From Altererythrobacter sp. Root672 (GTDB taxonomy: Bacteria > Pseudomonadota > Alphaproteobacteria > Sphingomonadales > Sphingomonadaceae), in contig NZ_LMHH01000001.1 in the NCBI RefSeq assembly GCF_001427865.1, forward strand, positions 682,001 to 746,000: a DNA stretch of 64,000 bases, given 5' to 3'. A model generated the notes under the pieces. That model ran no database searches and had not been told where the DNA came from. It was given only the letters and a program-made list of their open reading frames with translations. Positions 38,493-47,610 of the stretch are shown piece after piece (position 1 is the first letter of the stretch; each line of letters begins with the position of its first letter). The translations under genes and the position numbers were made by a program.

Positions 38493-39665
38493 CTAGACCT
38501 TTACGACCGCTCCCCCGGCGTCGGCGCTGCGGTACATAGCCTCGATCAGACGCAAGTCGCGCAAGCCCATCTCACCAGTTGTCCGGTGAGGAGTGTTGGC
38601 GCGCGCGGCGTCGGAGAAGCCATCGATCTGCGCCGCGAACTGCCCGAGCGGGTTGCCCGCGCCGACATCGATGCGGGCATTGCCCTGCAGGATGAGGTTG
38701 TTGTCGTCATAGGTCGTGGCCGGCTGCATCTCGATCGAGGCTTGCGAGCCGAAGTATCGCTGCCGCGAGATGTAGGGGCTGTAGCAATACGAGCTGGAGC
38801 CCTGCACGCTGATCCCGCTGGCCAGGCGCAGGCGCCAGTCGATCCCGCCTTCGACTTCCGCAAAGCGGGTATCGTCGCGCGGATAAGAGTAGACCGCGGA
38901 GACTTCGACAGGCGCATCCCCTTCCGTCATCATCAGGGAGGTGTTGAGCCCGTAGATGCCGATGTCGAACATCGATCCTCCGCCGGCGAGCGCCTTCTCC
39001 AGCCGCCACTTGTGGGGCGGGAATTGCGGGTTGGCGTTGAAGCCGTGGTCGCACTGGACATGGCGCATGGTGCCGAGTTCACCCGCCTTGATACGGCGCT
39101 GAGCTTCGAGATTGGTCGGTTCGAAATGGACCCGGTAAGCAACGCCGAGTTGGCGGTTATTGGCCTTGGCCGCCGCGACCATCGCCTCGCATTCCGCCGA
39201 CGTCGAGGCCATCGGTTTCTCGCACAGAACGTGCTTGCCGGCCTTGAGAGCGCGTATCGTGTACTCGGCGTGAAGCCCGACCGGCAGCACGATGTAGACG
39301 CAGTCGATTTCCTCGTTCCGCGCGATCTCGTCGAAGTTGTCGTAGCCGTAGAACTTTGAGACGCCGAACCTTGCGCCGAGGTCGCGTGCCTTGTCGGGGT
39401 TGCCGGAGACGAACGCCGTCATGCGCGAACGCTGGGCGTCACCGAAGCCGGGGATGACCTGGCCGATGGCGAAGCTGCCGAGCCCGACTATGGCCCAGCG
39501 CATCTGGTTGGCCGGCGGTTCCGGCAGCACTGCGCCTTGCGGGAGCGGTTGGCCGCGCGATTCCTGCGCGAAGGCCCGGCCTGCGCTGAAAGCGAGCGGG
39601 GCAAGTCCTGCTGCGACCAGCAGCTTGCGGCGGTCGAGGTCGGTTTCGTTTTCGGAATGGCTCAT
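38493..39665 (-). CDS. Tat-exported Gfo/Idh/MocA oxidoreductase (GFOR-like)
   Basis: This 390-residue protein carries a twin-arginine signal (LDRRKLLVAAGLAPLAFSAG). Its Rossmann fold (RWAIVGLGSFAIGQVIPGF) and catalytic-type EKP (HVLCEKPMAS) are followed by a C-terminal domain with GGSMFDIGIYGLNTS. It resembles Zymomonas glucose-fructose oxidoreductase, a periplasmic enzyme with tightly bound NADP, hence Tat export after cofactor loading. The substrate here is unknown. ATG 39665 follows a GGGAGAG site 5 bases upstream; an upstream ATG is in frame. The esterase gene follows on the same strand, suggesting extracellular sugar-acid metabolism. Confidence 0.85.
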   Translation of the reverse strand: MSHSENETDLDRRKLLVAAGLAPLAFSAGRAFAQESRGQPLPQGAVLPEPPANQMRWAIVGLGSFAIGQVIPGFGDAQRSRMTAFVSGNPDKARDLGARFGVSKFYGYDNFDEIARNEEIDCVYIVLPVGLHAEYTIRALKAGKHVLCEKPMASTSAECEAMVAAAKANNRQLGVAYRVHFEPTNLEAQRRIKAGELGTMRHVQCDHGFNANPQFPPHKWRLEKALAGGGSMFDIGIYGLNTSLMMTEGDAPVEVSAVYSYPRDDTRFAEVEGGIDWRLRLASGISVQGSSSYCYSPYISRQRYFGSQASIEMQPATTYDDNNLILQGNARIDVGAGNPLGQFAAQIDGFSDAARANTPHRTTGEMGLRDLRLIEAMYRSADAGGAVVKV

Positions 39666-39725
39666 GGCGCTCTCTCCCATCCGTTCTTTGACGGTAGCGC
39701 TAACATGCATGAAATCGAAGCTATG

Positions 39726-40388
39726 TCACGTCCCGGCTTCGGGCACCCATTTGGTCACGCCCCCAGCAAACGGTGTCCACCAACCGGTGCGCACGCCGGC
39801 CTTGGCGAGCATGTCGCTGGTCCATTGGTTGCAGGTGTTCGAGGCCGTGTATTCTCCAGGCGCGTCGTAGAACACGTCCTGCGGACCATAGCCGTCGTGT
39901 CGAACCTTCTGGCCTTGAGGCAGCGACTGCTCGATGGCCGCTACAAGGCGGCGATACTCCTCGCGGCTTATGGTGAGCGGACGGACATATTCGGAGGGCG
40001 CGGGCCGAACGTAATGCGCCACATGCAGCAGACCTTCGCCGCCCACGCCGATGATACGCAGGACAGTTCCCGGCGAAAGATCCCACCAGGTGGGCGTGTT
40101 TAAGAAGACCTCGCGCTCACCCCAGCTGATCGAGACGTGGGTGTAGGGTTCGCCCGATTGAGCAACATCGCTCACCGGGAAATCGACGCGCCAGTCCTTC
40201 TCAGGCGTCACGAGTGGCAGGATCAACGCGGTGTGGACGCCGTTGGTCTCGACCATGATCTCGACGCCGTCGTCCGGTTCCACCCACCCAGAGTTGCGGG
40301 GGATCGAGGAGCCGATCCAACCAGCCACAGCAAAGAGCAAGATAGCTAAAATGACGCCAAGCAGCAGCGCCGCGAGGGCGCGGCCCAT
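39726..40388 (-). CDS. DUF2459 (TIGR02117) membrane-anchored protein
   Basis: The 220-residue product has one N-terminal membrane helix (ALAALLLGVILAILLFAVAG) and an outward-facing domain. That domain contains VETNGVHTALILPL, ISWGEREVFLNTPTWWDL, NTCNQWTSDMLAKAG and GWWTPF, the pattern of the DUF2459 family, which looks like a cysteine-peptidase-type fold (Cys in NTCNQW, His in GVHT). The function is not established. I chose ATG 40388, just after the prmA stop; an alternative start at 40433 would overlap prmA by 37 bases. It is the last gene of the SDR-MBL-prmA operon. Confidence 0.78.
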   Translation of the reverse strand: MGRALAALLLGVILAILLFAVAGWIGSSIPRNSGWVEPDDGVEIMVETNGVHTALILPLVTPEKDWRVDFPVSDVAQSGEPYTHVSISWGEREVFLNTPTWWDLSPGTVLRIIGVGGEGLLHVAHYVRPAPSEYVRPLTISREEYRRLVAAIEQSLPQGQKVRHDGYGPQDVFYDAPGEYTASNTCNQWTSDMLAKAGVRTGWWTPFAGGVTKWVPEAGT

Positions 40389-40396
40389 GTGCCTCG

Positions 40397-41299
40397 TCAA
40401 ATGGGCCGCCGTCGCAGCCACAGGATCGACCAATCGCCGTTCACCAGGCGCGCGGCCAGTCGGAAACCGGCCGTGCGATAGGCGGCCCGGACAGCTGGCT
40501 CCTGCGTCTCCAGTAGGCCTGCCAGCAGAACGCTGCCGTGCGGCGCGACAGCATCGCCGAAATCGCCGGCAAGCTCGATCAAAGGACCGGCGAGAATGTT
40601 GGCGATGACGAGGTCATAGGGCGCGCGGCCCGCCAATAGGGCGTCATCCATGCCTTCCGCCACGACCATAGCCAGAGTGCCCGGCGCCGTTCCGAGCGGT
40701 ACGGAGTTCAACAGGGCGTTCTCGACGACCACCGGTTCGCAGATCGGGTCAACGTCGCTGGCGATGGCCTTGGCGCCTGGCCACAGCGCCATAGCGGCAA
40801 AGGCCAGCAGTCCCGTGCCGGTACCGATGTCCGCCAGGTTGCGCACCACGACGCCGCGCCGTTTCATGGCGTCGAGCATTTCGAGGCAGCCCGCCGTGGT
40901 GGAGTGTTGGCCGGTGCCGAACGCCTGTGCCGCTGGAATCGAGAAGTCGATCACGTCCTCCGACCAATCGGGCTCGTGATCGGGCGTGTGGACATAGAAC
41001 CGGCCGGCGCGGATCGGTTCGATCTGCTTTTGGGTTTCGGAAACCCAATCGGTGTCAGGTAGCTCTTCTGCGACGAGCTTGGGCGCACCATCGGCGAACA
41101 GGCCCGCGATCAACGTCAGATCAGCCTTGCGCGGCTTGTGTTCGAAATAGGCTTCCAGCACCCAATCGTTGGGCCGCTCGTCGGTTATTTCGCCGCCGGT
41201 GATGATTACTTCGGGATCCCACTCGTCGATCGCCTCATGCGTGGCGAGGGCCGCCTGGACTATGGGCTTGGGGGCGAAGGCGACTAACTTCCAACTCAT
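40397..41299 (-). CDS. prmA: Ribosomal protein L11 methyltransferase
   Basis: PrmA (300 residues) trimethylates ribosomal protein L11 using SAM. It has AFGTGQHSTTAGCLEML (the PrmA family motif), the SAM loop DIGTGTGLLAFAA, SDVDPICEPVVVEN and VIANILAGPL in the NPPF position. ATG 41299 overlaps the stop of the metallo-beta-lactamase gene (ATGA), showing translational coupling. The frame is open upstream but covers the beta-lactamase antisense. Its placement directly behind a beta-lactamase is probably incidental. Confidence 0.93.
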   Translation of the reverse strand: MSWKLVAFAPKPIVQAALATHEAIDEWDPEVIITGGEITDERPNDWVLEAYFEHKPRKADLTLIAGLFADGAPKLVAEELPDTDWVSETQKQIEPIRAGRFYVHTPDHEPDWSEDVIDFSIPAAQAFGTGQHSTTAGCLEMLDAMKRRGVVVRNLADIGTGTGLLAFAAMALWPGAKAIASDVDPICEPVVVENALLNSVPLGTAPGTLAMVVAEGMDDALLAGRAPYDLVIANILAGPLIELAGDFGDAVAPHGSVLLAGLLETQEPAVRAAYRTAGFRLAARLVNGDWSILWLRRRPI

Positions 41300-42189
41300 C
41301 GGTTCTGCTCTGATTTGAGCCGGGCATCGAGACGTTCGCGTCCGAAGTCGGCATAGTTGCGGCAGGCGCCGGGGAGCACCAATGGAGCATCGCCCGCGAG
41401 GCGTTCGTAAAGTGTGCTGGCGGCGGGATGCGGGGTAATCAGTATATCGCAATCGAGCGCAGCGATCTTGTCGAGCGAACTGCGGAACGCGGCGACGTAC
41501 TCCGGGTGGTCGGAGAAGCGATAGCTGTCGGATGAGACGGCGCTGATGCTGTCGGCAAAGACAACCGCGCGGCAGTCGCTTCCTTCACATGAGCGCCAGG
41601 ACCAACTAGTCGAACCCGGCGCATGGCCGGGCGTGGCGTGCAAGGTCAGGGCAAGATTGCCGAGCGTGAGCTTTTCGCCGTCAGCCATGATCCTGTCGAC
41701 GTGAGCGGGCGGGAGTGGATCGAGCGCGCCTGCCTGTGGATCGCCTGCGCCGATCTTGCCGGATTCGAGCGCGAAACGTTGTTCTTCGCGCACCGCGAGC
41801 TTTGCACCGGTGAGCTTCTGCAATTCCGCCACTCCACCGGCGTGGTCGAAATGCTCGTGGCTGACTACGATCCACTTTACCTCGTCGAGCTTGAACCCGA
41901 GCCGCTGAATGTTCGCGGCGATCAGCGGCGCGGCCTCGCTCGTCGCTCCGTCGAGCAGGACGTGTCCTTCGCTTCCGACGACCAGCAGCGAGACGATCCC
42001 ACAGGTCCCGACATCGTAGACGTTGCCGAAGAGCCGAACTGGCGGCGCGGGATCGCTCCAGCCGTCCTTGTCCTGACATTGGGCCAGGAATTGCTCGATC
42101 GTAACGCCTTCAGGACGCGGAGAGTCGGCCGAGGCCGGTGCGCAGGAAGCCACAAGCACTGCCGCGAGCGCGGCCATTCTAACGAACAT
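41296..42189 (-). CDS. Subclass B3 metallo-beta-lactamase, putative lipoprotein
   Basis: This 297-residue zinc hydrolase has all B3 ligands: H111-E-H113-F-D115-H116 (site 1 and 2), H189 in ATPGHAPGSTSW and H254 in LITPHP. The WSWRSCEGSDCRAVVFADS and SAVSSDSYRFSDHPEY stretches are typical of chromosomal B3 enzymes from sphingomonads and erythrobacters. Its N-terminus MAALAAVLVASC carries a lipobox-like VASC (Cys16), so it may be anchored in a membrane as NDM-1 is; most B3 enzymes are soluble. The gene overlaps the SDR gene upstream and prmA downstream, so it lies in a stable operon, not on a mobile element. Activity against penicillins or carbapenems is inferred. Confidence 0.88.
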   Translation of the reverse strand: MFVRMAALAAVLVASCAPASADSPRPEGVTIEQFLAQCQDKDGWSDPAPPVRLFGNVYDVGTCGIVSLLVVGSEGHVLLDGATSEAAPLIAANIQRLGFKLDEVKWIVVSHEHFDHAGGVAELQKLTGAKLAVREEQRFALESGKIGAGDPQAGALDPLPPAHVDRIMADGEKLTLGNLALTLHATPGHAPGSTSWSWRSCEGSDCRAVVFADSISAVSSDSYRFSDHPEYVAAFRSSLDKIAALDCDILITPHPAASTLYERLAGDAPLVLPGACRNYADFGRERLDARLKSEQNR

Positions 42190-42889
42190 AACTGGCTCCG
42201 TTGGCGTCGATCACCGCACCCGTCATGCTCGCGGGCGCGTCGAGCGCGCAGAAAGTGGCGATGCGGGCGATTTCCTCGGGCTCGGCCACGCGGCCGAGCG
42301 GAATGTCGGCGAGGAGGCCAGCGCCGCCCCGGCTGGCGAGATAGTCGTCCGCCATCGATGTGTCGGTGAACCCAGGCGCGATGGCGAAACTCAGAATGCC
42401 CTGGCTGGCGTAGGCCCGGGCAATGGTCTTGTGCATGGCCAGCATACCGCCCTTCGAGGCAGCGTAATGCCAATGAGCTGGCGAATCTCCGCGATGGCCG
42501 GCCCGGCTGGCGATGTGGACGAGTCGGCCTTCACGCCCGCTGTCGAGCCAGTGCCGCACCGCGAACCGGCTCAACTGCGCTGCTGCTGTGAGGTTGATCC
42601 GCAGAGTGTCCTCCCAGGCATCAAGCCAAGCGATGTCGGACGAATCGATTGAATTAGCAACGAAAATTCCCGCATTGTTGATCAATGCGTCGATCCGGCC
42701 ACCGGCGCGATCGAGGGCTTCTTCCCAGACCAATTGCGGCGCGGGCGGATCGGCGAAGTCGGCTGCGATGGTGTCGGCGTCCCGCGCCGCCGTCGCCTGC
42801 CCGATTACGCGAACGCCCCGCGCCTGGAGGGCTTCGCAGGTTGCCTGGCCGATTCCGCGGCTCGAGCCGGTGACGAGGATCGTTGGCAT
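42179..42889 (-). CDS. Short-chain dehydrogenase/reductase
   Basis: The 236-residue protein has the SDR signatures VTGSSRGIG (nucleotide loop), NNAGIFVAN, catalytic Ser in HIASRAGH, YAASK (Tyr and Lys) and APGFTDTS, with a C-terminal MTGAVIDANG. The substrate is unknown. The ADFADPP segment suggests a preference that cannot be read reliably. It starts the operon; its stop lies 11 bases inside the metallo-beta-lactamase gene. The 121 bases upstream are the divergent promoter shared with sdhC. Confidence 0.85.
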   Translation of the reverse strand: MPTILVTGSSRGIGQATCEALQARGVRVIGQATAARDADTIAADFADPPAPQLVWEEALDRAGGRIDALINNAGIFVANSIDSSDIAWLDAWEDTLRINLTAAAQLSRFAVRHWLDSGREGRLVHIASRAGHRGDSPAHWHYAASKGGMLAMHKTIARAYASQGILSFAIAPGFTDTSMADDYLASRGGAGLLADIPLGRVAEPEEIARIATFCALDAPASMTGAVIDANGASYVR

Positions 42890-43010
42890 CGGGAATCCCT
42901 AGCCGCCACAGAGGCGTTGGGGAAGCATGGGGGGAAGCGCGCGGCACCCGGCTTGCCTCACGGGCCGCATCCGCTAAGGGAGACCCACACTCACGATTAC
43001 CGGATTTGCC

Positions 43011-43391
43011 ATGGCCGAACGCCCGCTTTCTCCGCACCTGTCGATCTGGAAATGGGGGCCGGCCATGCTCGTCTCCATTCTGCACCGCGCCACTGGGGAC
43101 GCGATGGCTCTTATCGGCCTTCCGATCCTGCTCTGGTGGCTGGCGGCGCTAGCGAGCGGTCCGGAAGCCTATGGCTTTTTCGCGAATCTCGCCGACTCCT
43201 GGGTTGGCTATATCGTCCTCGTCGGCATCAGCTGGTCGTTCTTCAACCACTTCGCTTCGGGCATCCGCCACTTCGTGATGGATATCGGCGCGGGGTACGA
43301 GGTCGATTCCAACAATCGCTGGTCGGTGGTCACCACTGTCAGCGGACTTGTCCTTACCGCGGCCTTCTGGGCCGTGATCGTGCTGCGATAG
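43011..43391 (+). CDS. sdhC: Succinate dehydrogenase cytochrome b556 subunit
   Basis: SdhC (126 residues) is one of two membrane anchors of complex II and helps bind haem b and ubiquinone. It has RPLSPHLSIWKWG, SILHRATGDAM and the haem-ligand region NHFASGIRHFVMDIG, with three membrane helices. The 121-bp upstream region is shared with the divergent SDR gene. sdhD follows after 8 bases and sdhA after that, so they form an operon. Confidence 0.94.
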   Translation: MAERPLSPHLSIWKWGPAMLVSILHRATGDAMALIGLPILLWWLAALASGPEAYGFFANLADSWVGYIVLVGISWSFFNHFASGIRHFVMDIGAGYEVDSNNRWSVVTTVSGLVLTAAFWAVIVLR

Positions 43392-43399
43392 GATCTGAC

Positions 43400-43855
43400 A
43401 TGGGCAACGGAACTCCCATCGGACGCGTGCGGGGCCACGGCTCGGCGCATCATGGCGCCGCGCATTGGCTGCAGCAGCGCTATACCGCGGCGGGCAACCT
43501 GATCGTCGTCGGATACCTGGTCTTCTCGATCTTGCTGTTGCCGGACATGTCTTACGCCACTTTGCGTGAGTGGATGTCGGGCCTGGTGCCGCCGGTCATG
43601 ATCGCGCTGCTGATCGTCAGCGTGTTCTGGCATGCCCGGCTGGGGCTGCAGGTGCTCGTCGAGGATTACCTCCATCACCGCGGTGCTCGTTTCGGGGCGC
43701 TCCTCACTTTGAACCTCGCGGCCTTTTCGGGAGCCGCATTTGGGCTGTTCTGCCTCGCACGGATTGTCATGAGCATTGAGACCGAAGGCGCGCTTCAAGC
43801 GGCCATGGCGGCGGCCGCCGCCGCATCTGCCGCAGCCCAGGGAGGCGGGATGTGA
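43400..43855 (+). CDS. sdhD: Succinate dehydrogenase hydrophobic membrane anchor subunit
   Basis: SdhD (151 residues) is the second membrane anchor of complex II. It carries [17 protein letters not shown] near the N-terminus, helices around [13 protein letters not shown] and [28 protein letters not shown], where the conserved H-x-R-x-G-x-Q-x-x-x-E-D-Y motif contributes a haem ligand. A third helix precedes a C-terminal Ala-rich tail (about 15 alanines in 20 residues) that is unusual for the family. Its stop overlaps the sdhA GTG (GTGA). Confidence 0.9.
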   Translation: MGNGTPIGRVRGHGSAHHGAAHWLQQRYTAAGNLIVVGYLVFSILLLPDMSYATLREWMSGLVPPVMIALLIVSVFWHARLGLQVLVEDYLHHRGARFGALLTLNLAAFSGAAFGLFCLARIVMSIETEGALQAAMAAAAAASAAAQGGGM

Positions 43856-45672
43856 GCGACGCTTCCACTCAGGCCGCCTACAAGATCGTCGACCACACTT
43901 ATGACGTCATCGTGGTTGGAGCCGGCGGCTCCGGCCTGCGCGCCACGATGGGCAGCGCCGAGGCGGGCCTCAAGACGGCTTGCATCACCAAGGTCTTCCC
44001 GACCCGCAGCCACACCGTGGCCGCGCAGGGCGGCATCGCCGCGAGCCTCGGCAACAACTCGCCCGACCACTGGACCTGGCACATGTACGACACCGTCAAG
44101 GGGTCGGACTGGCTGGGAGACCAGGACGCGATCGAATACATGGTGCGCGAAGCGCCGAACGCGGTCTACGAGCTGGAGCACGCCGGCGTGCCTTTCAGCC
44201 GCAATGCCAACGGCACGATCTACCAGCGCCCGTTCGGCGGCCACATGCAGAACATGGGCGAAGGCCCGCCGGTCCAGCGCACCGCCGCCGCGGCCGACCG
44301 CACCGGTCACGCGATGCTTCATGCGCTCTACCAGCAGAGCCTGAAGTACGACGCGGACTTCTTCATCGAATACTTCGCCATCGACCTGATCATGAGCGGC
44401 GGCAAATGCGTCGGCGTGATCGCGCTGTGCCTCGACGATGGCTCGATCCACCGCTTCCGCGCCCAGGCCGTGGTGCTGGCGACGGGCGGCTATGGCCGCT
44501 GCTACTTCACCGCGACCAGCGCCCACACCTGCACCGGCGACGGTGGCGGCATGGTGCTGCGCGCGGGCCTGCCGCTGCAGGACATGGAGTTCGTCCAGTT
44601 CCACCCGACCGGCATCTACGGCGCCGGCGTGCTCATCACCGAGGGCGCGCGGGGCGAGGGCGGGTACCTGACCAACTCCGAAGGCGAGCGCTTCATGGAA
44701 CGCTACGCCCCGAGCGCGAAGGACCTCGCCAGCCGCGACGTCGTCTCCCGCTCGATGGCGCTGGAGATCCGCGAGGGACGCGGCGTGGGCCCGAACAAGG
44801 ACCACATCTACCTCCACCTCGATCACATCGACCCGAAGGTGCTGGCCGAACGGCTGCCGGGGATCACCGAGAGCGGCAAGATTTTCGCCGGCGTCGATCT
44901 GACCCGCCAGCCGCTGCCGGTGGTGCCGACCGTGCACTACAACATGGGCGGCATCCCGACGAACTACCACGGCGAAGTCATGACCATCGACGCGGCCGGC
45001 AATCCCGAAGCGGTCGTACCGGGTCTATTCGCCGTCGGTGAAGCAGCGTGCGTTTCGGTCCACGGCGCGAACCGCCTCGGCTCGAACTCGCTGATCGACC
45101 TTGTGGTGTTCGGCCGTGCCACCGGGCATCGGCTCAAGGAACTGCTCAAGCCGAATGCTGCGCAGGACGAGTTGCCGAAGGACAGCGCCGACTTGGCCCT
45201 GACCCGCCTCGACCACTTCCGCAACGCCAAGGGCAGCACCCCGACCGCGGCGATCCGCACCGACATGCAGCGCTGCATGAGCCAGCACGCCGCGGTGTTC
45301 CGCACCGACGAACTGATGGCAGAGGGCAAGGCGCAGCTCGGCGAGATCTACCAGCGGATGCAGGACGTTTCGGTCACCGACCGTTCGCTGATCTGGAACT
45401 CGGACCTCGTCGAGACGCTCGAGCTCGACAACCTGATCAGCCAGGCGACCGTGACGCTGCACGGCGCGCACAACCGCAAGGAAAGCCGCGGCGCCCATGC
45501 GCACGAGGACTTCCCGGAGCGCGACGACAAGAACTGGATGAAACACACGGCCGCGTGGTTCGACGGTTGGGGCGGCAAGGGCGGCGCGGTGAAGATCGAT
45601 TACCGCCCGGTCCACGAATACACGCTCACCGACGACGTCGAATACATCAAGCCGAAGAAGCGGGTGTACTAA
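43852..45672 (+). CDS. sdhA: Succinate dehydrogenase flavoprotein subunit
   Basis: SdhA (606 residues) oxidises succinate to fumarate. It begins [18 protein letters not shown], and the FAD is attached to His54 in [11 protein letters not shown]. Substrate-binding and catalytic motifs [35 protein letters not shown] and [18 protein letters not shown] are intact, and the C-terminal [18 protein letters not shown] is present. The start is GTG, coupled to sdhD. The iron-sulphur subunit gene sdhB does not follow; the next gene is a UPF0114 protein, and no sdhB is found elsewhere in the window. Confidence 0.97.
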   Translation: MSDASTQAAYKIVDHTYDVIVVGAGGSGLRATMGSAEAGLKTACITKVFPTRSHTVAAQGGIAASLGNNSPDHWTWHMYDTVKGSDWLGDQDAIEYMVREAPNAVYELEHAGVPFSRNANGTIYQRPFGGHMQNMGEGPPVQRTAAAADRTGHAMLHALYQQSLKYDADFFIEYFAIDLIMSGGKCVGVIALCLDDGSIHRFRAQAVVLATGGYGRCYFTATSAHTCTGDGGGMVLRAGLPLQDMEFVQFHPTGIYGAGVLITEGARGEGGYLTNSEGERFMERYAPSAKDLASRDVVSRSMALEIREGRGVGPNKDHIYLHLDHIDPKVLAERLPGITESGKIFAGVDLTRQPLPVVPTVHYNMGGIPTNYHGEVMTIDAAGNPEAVVPGLFAVGEAACVSVHGANRLGSNSLIDLVVFGRATGHRLKELLKPNAAQDELPKDSADLALTRLDHFRNAKGSTPTAAIRTDMQRCMSQHAAVFRTDELMAEGKAQLGEIYQRMQDVSVTDRSLIWNSDLVETLELDNLISQATVTLHGAHNRKESRGAHAHEDFPERDDKNWMKHTAAWFDGWGGKGGAVKIDYRPVHEYTLTDDVEYIKPKKRVY

Positions 45673-45680
45673 GCGCGGCG

Positions 45681-45702
45681 GCGCCCACTTTCATGTGGGC
45701 GC
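45681..45702 (+). terminator. Hairpin after sdhA
   Basis: GCGCCCAC pairs exactly with GTGGGCGC around a 6-base loop, 8 bases after the sdhA stop, with no T run behind it. It probably ends or attenuates the sdhCDA transcript before the UPF0114 gene. The rest of the 205-bp gap shows no gene. Confidence 0.6.
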
Positions 45703-45877
45703 GCCGTCGGCATCGATTTCAGCGCAGACTTGCGTTCGCATTCATGCGTTCGTGTGGAGAGCTGAGAGCAAGCCGCGCTAGTCGCTTGTCTCCTGCCTGA
45801 GGGAGGGGAAATCCCGATGTGCGCCCCTGGGGGACGCTGATAGCCAACCTACGGGTAACACCGGGGGACGGCGCCTG

Positions 45878-46402
45878 ATGGAAAAGTTCGAACATGCCTT
45901 CGAAAAGACCCTGTTCGCGGCTCGATGGCTGGCGGCGCCGATCTATGTCGGGCTGATCTTCTGCCTCCTCATGCTGCTGGTGGTCCTGGTCAAATATCTG
46001 TGGCTGATCTCCACCCGCCTGCTGACGATCACCGTCCATGATGCCGTTGTGGCGACGCTGTCGTTCATCGACCTGGCGCTGATCGCGAACCTGATCCTGA
46101 TCGTGCTCTACACCGGCTACGTGAGCTTCGTTTCGCGGATCAACCTCGATGAACACACCGACCGGCCGGCCTGGTTGGGCAAGGTCGATTTCAACGGGCT
46201 CAAGATCAAGCTTTTCGCCTCGATCGTGGCCATCACCGGGATCGAGTTGCTCAAGGCCTTCATGGACTTGCGCGAGACCGGCCACGTCAACGAGGCCGCC
46301 CTCCGTTGGCTCGTGATAATCCACGCCGTCTTCCTGGTGACGACGGTTGCGTCTGCCCTGAGCCAACTCCTGTCGGAGAAGGCCGAGCACGGGTCCGACT
46401 AA
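45878..46402 (+). CDS. UPF0114 (TIGR00645/YqhA) membrane protein
   Basis: The 174-residue protein has about four membrane helices. The N-terminal EKTLFAARWLAAPIYVGL, VVATLSFIDLALIANLILIV, the DLRETGHVNEAALRW segment and ending helix HAVFLVTTVASALSQLL match the YqhA/UPF0114 family, whose function is unknown. It lies where sdhB would be expected, on the same strand as sdhA but 205 bases away and behind a hairpin. It converges with the cyclophilin gene, with stops 4 bases apart. Confidence 0.87.
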   Translation: MEKFEHAFEKTLFAARWLAAPIYVGLIFCLLMLLVVLVKYLWLISTRLLTITVHDAVVATLSFIDLALIANLILIVLYTGYVSFVSRINLDEHTDRPAWLGKVDFNGLKIKLFASIVAITGIELLKAFMDLRETGHVNEAALRWLVIIHAVFLVTTVASALSQLLSEKAEHGSD

Positions 46403-46406
46403 GCCG

Positions 46407-47018
46407 TTACTGGGTAGCGGCTTCCACGCGCCGAGCCGAGATGATCTTCACCGGTTGGGCGATCATCTGGCCCTTCATCCAGCCTTGGCCTTTCTCTGGA
46501 TCGAGCGGGGCGTTGTAGATGGCGAGGACGACATCCATCCCTTGCGTGACATGGCCGAAGGCGGCGTAGCCTTCGCGGAAGGTCTCGTCCTCGCTGGCTG
46601 GATCGGCGTCGAGGCCGTGCTGCGGGGTGACCATGATCGAGAAGTCCCCGGTGGCCGTGCCGGGCTCGTAGCGCGCCATGGAGATCGCGCCGATCGTGTG
46701 CTTCACACCGGTGGCGCTGGTGCGTTCGTGGGCGATCGGGGGCAGGATGCGTTCCGGATCGAACTGTGTGCCGCCCTGGATAAGGCCGTCGGGCTCGTCC
46801 TTGCTGAGCCGCATCGAGCGGTAGAACACCGTCCCGTCGAGCCGCTTTTCGTCGACGTAGCGGAGGAAGTTGGCCGCCGTGATCGGGGCGCGTTCGGTTT
46901 CAAGCGCGATGACGATGTCGCCCTGATCGGTAGTCAGAACGATGTCTGTGGTGGCCTGGGCGAAAGCGGAAACCGGGGTGAGGGCCAGGGCAGTGGCCAT
47001 GACGAATCGATGCAACAT
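46407..47018 (-). CDS. Periplasmic cyclophilin-type peptidyl-prolyl isomerase
   Basis: This 203-residue protein starts with a signal peptide (HRFVMATALALTPVSAFAQ, cleavage near residue 21) and folds as a cyclophilin (DIVLTTDQGDIVIALETERA, GTVFYRSMR, GLIQGGTQ, GAISMARYEPGTATGDFSI, AFGHVTQGMDVVLAI). It would speed proline isomerisation of exported proteins. The FYR and QGG segments hold the usual active-site residues, though the region expected to read FFI is diverged (FSIMV). The gene is divergent from the truncated globin gene across 85 bases. Confidence 0.9.
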   Translation of the reverse strand: MLHRFVMATALALTPVSAFAQATTDIVLTTDQGDIVIALETERAPITAANFLRYVDEKRLDGTVFYRSMRLSKDEPDGLIQGGTQFDPERILPPIAHERTSATGVKHTIGAISMARYEPGTATGDFSIMVTPQHGLDADPASEDETFREGYAAFGHVTQGMDVVLAIYNAPLDPEKGQGWMKGQMIAQPVKIISARRVEAATQ

Positions 47019-47103
47019 GAGCGGACTATCGGCACAAGCGACAGCGCTTGCCAGCCAAGAAAAATTCGCGGGTTATCCGCGCGGGAATACTTATCTTGCG
47101 GGC

Positions 47104-47610
47104 ATGGCTAACTCAGCGAACAACGAGCAGCAGGTCCCCAGCGCCGCCGAACGGCGTGCTCACATCGAGGCGCTGCGCGAACGCAAACGGACAGAGGCCG
47201 AAGCGATCGGCGTCGATGCCGAGTACATCTCGAGCTTCGTCGAACGGTTCTACGGCAAGATCCGCAAGGACGAACTGCTCGGGCCGATCTTCGCCGAGCG
47301 GATCGGAGACTGGGCGAAGCATCTTGATCGGATGAAGGGCTTCTGGCGCTCGGTCCTCCATGCCAGCGGCGAGTTCGCCGGCAATCCCATGATCAAGCAC
47401 ATCGCCATCCCAGGATTGGAAGAGCGCCACTTCGCCCATTGGCTACAGCTGTTCTACGCCACCTTGCGCGAGGAAGAGCCGCAAACCGAAGCGACGCAGG
47501 AAGTGGCGAACCGGGCGCGGATGATTGCCGACAGCCTGCTCACTGGGATCGCCACGCAGCGCAAAGGTCTCGCCGGTGCGCGGGCAGGCGAGAAACTGCC
47601 TAAGCTCTAG
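47104..47610 (+). CDS. Group III truncated haemoglobin
   Basis: From ATG 47104 the 168-residue protein has a charged helical N-terminal extension (AAERRAHIEALRERKRTEAE) and a globin core: SSFVERFYGKIRKDELLGPIF (B helix and CD region), HLDRMKGFWRSVLHASGEF and RHFAHWLQLFYATLRE, where the His before WLQ fits the proximal haem ligand. Group III trHbs bind O2, NO or H2O2; Campylobacter Ctb is the studied member. No NO-response site was recognised upstream. Its stop is shared with the opposite-strand TetR stop in a CTAG palindrome at 47607-47610. Confidence 0.86.
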   Translation: MANSANNEQQVPSAAERRAHIEALRERKRTEAEAIGVDAEYISSFVERFYGKIRKDELLGPIFAERIGDWAKHLDRMKGFWRSVLHASGEFAGNPMIKHIAIPGLEERHFAHWLQLFYATLREEEPQTEATQEVANRARMIADSLLTGIATQRKGLAGARAGEKLPKL

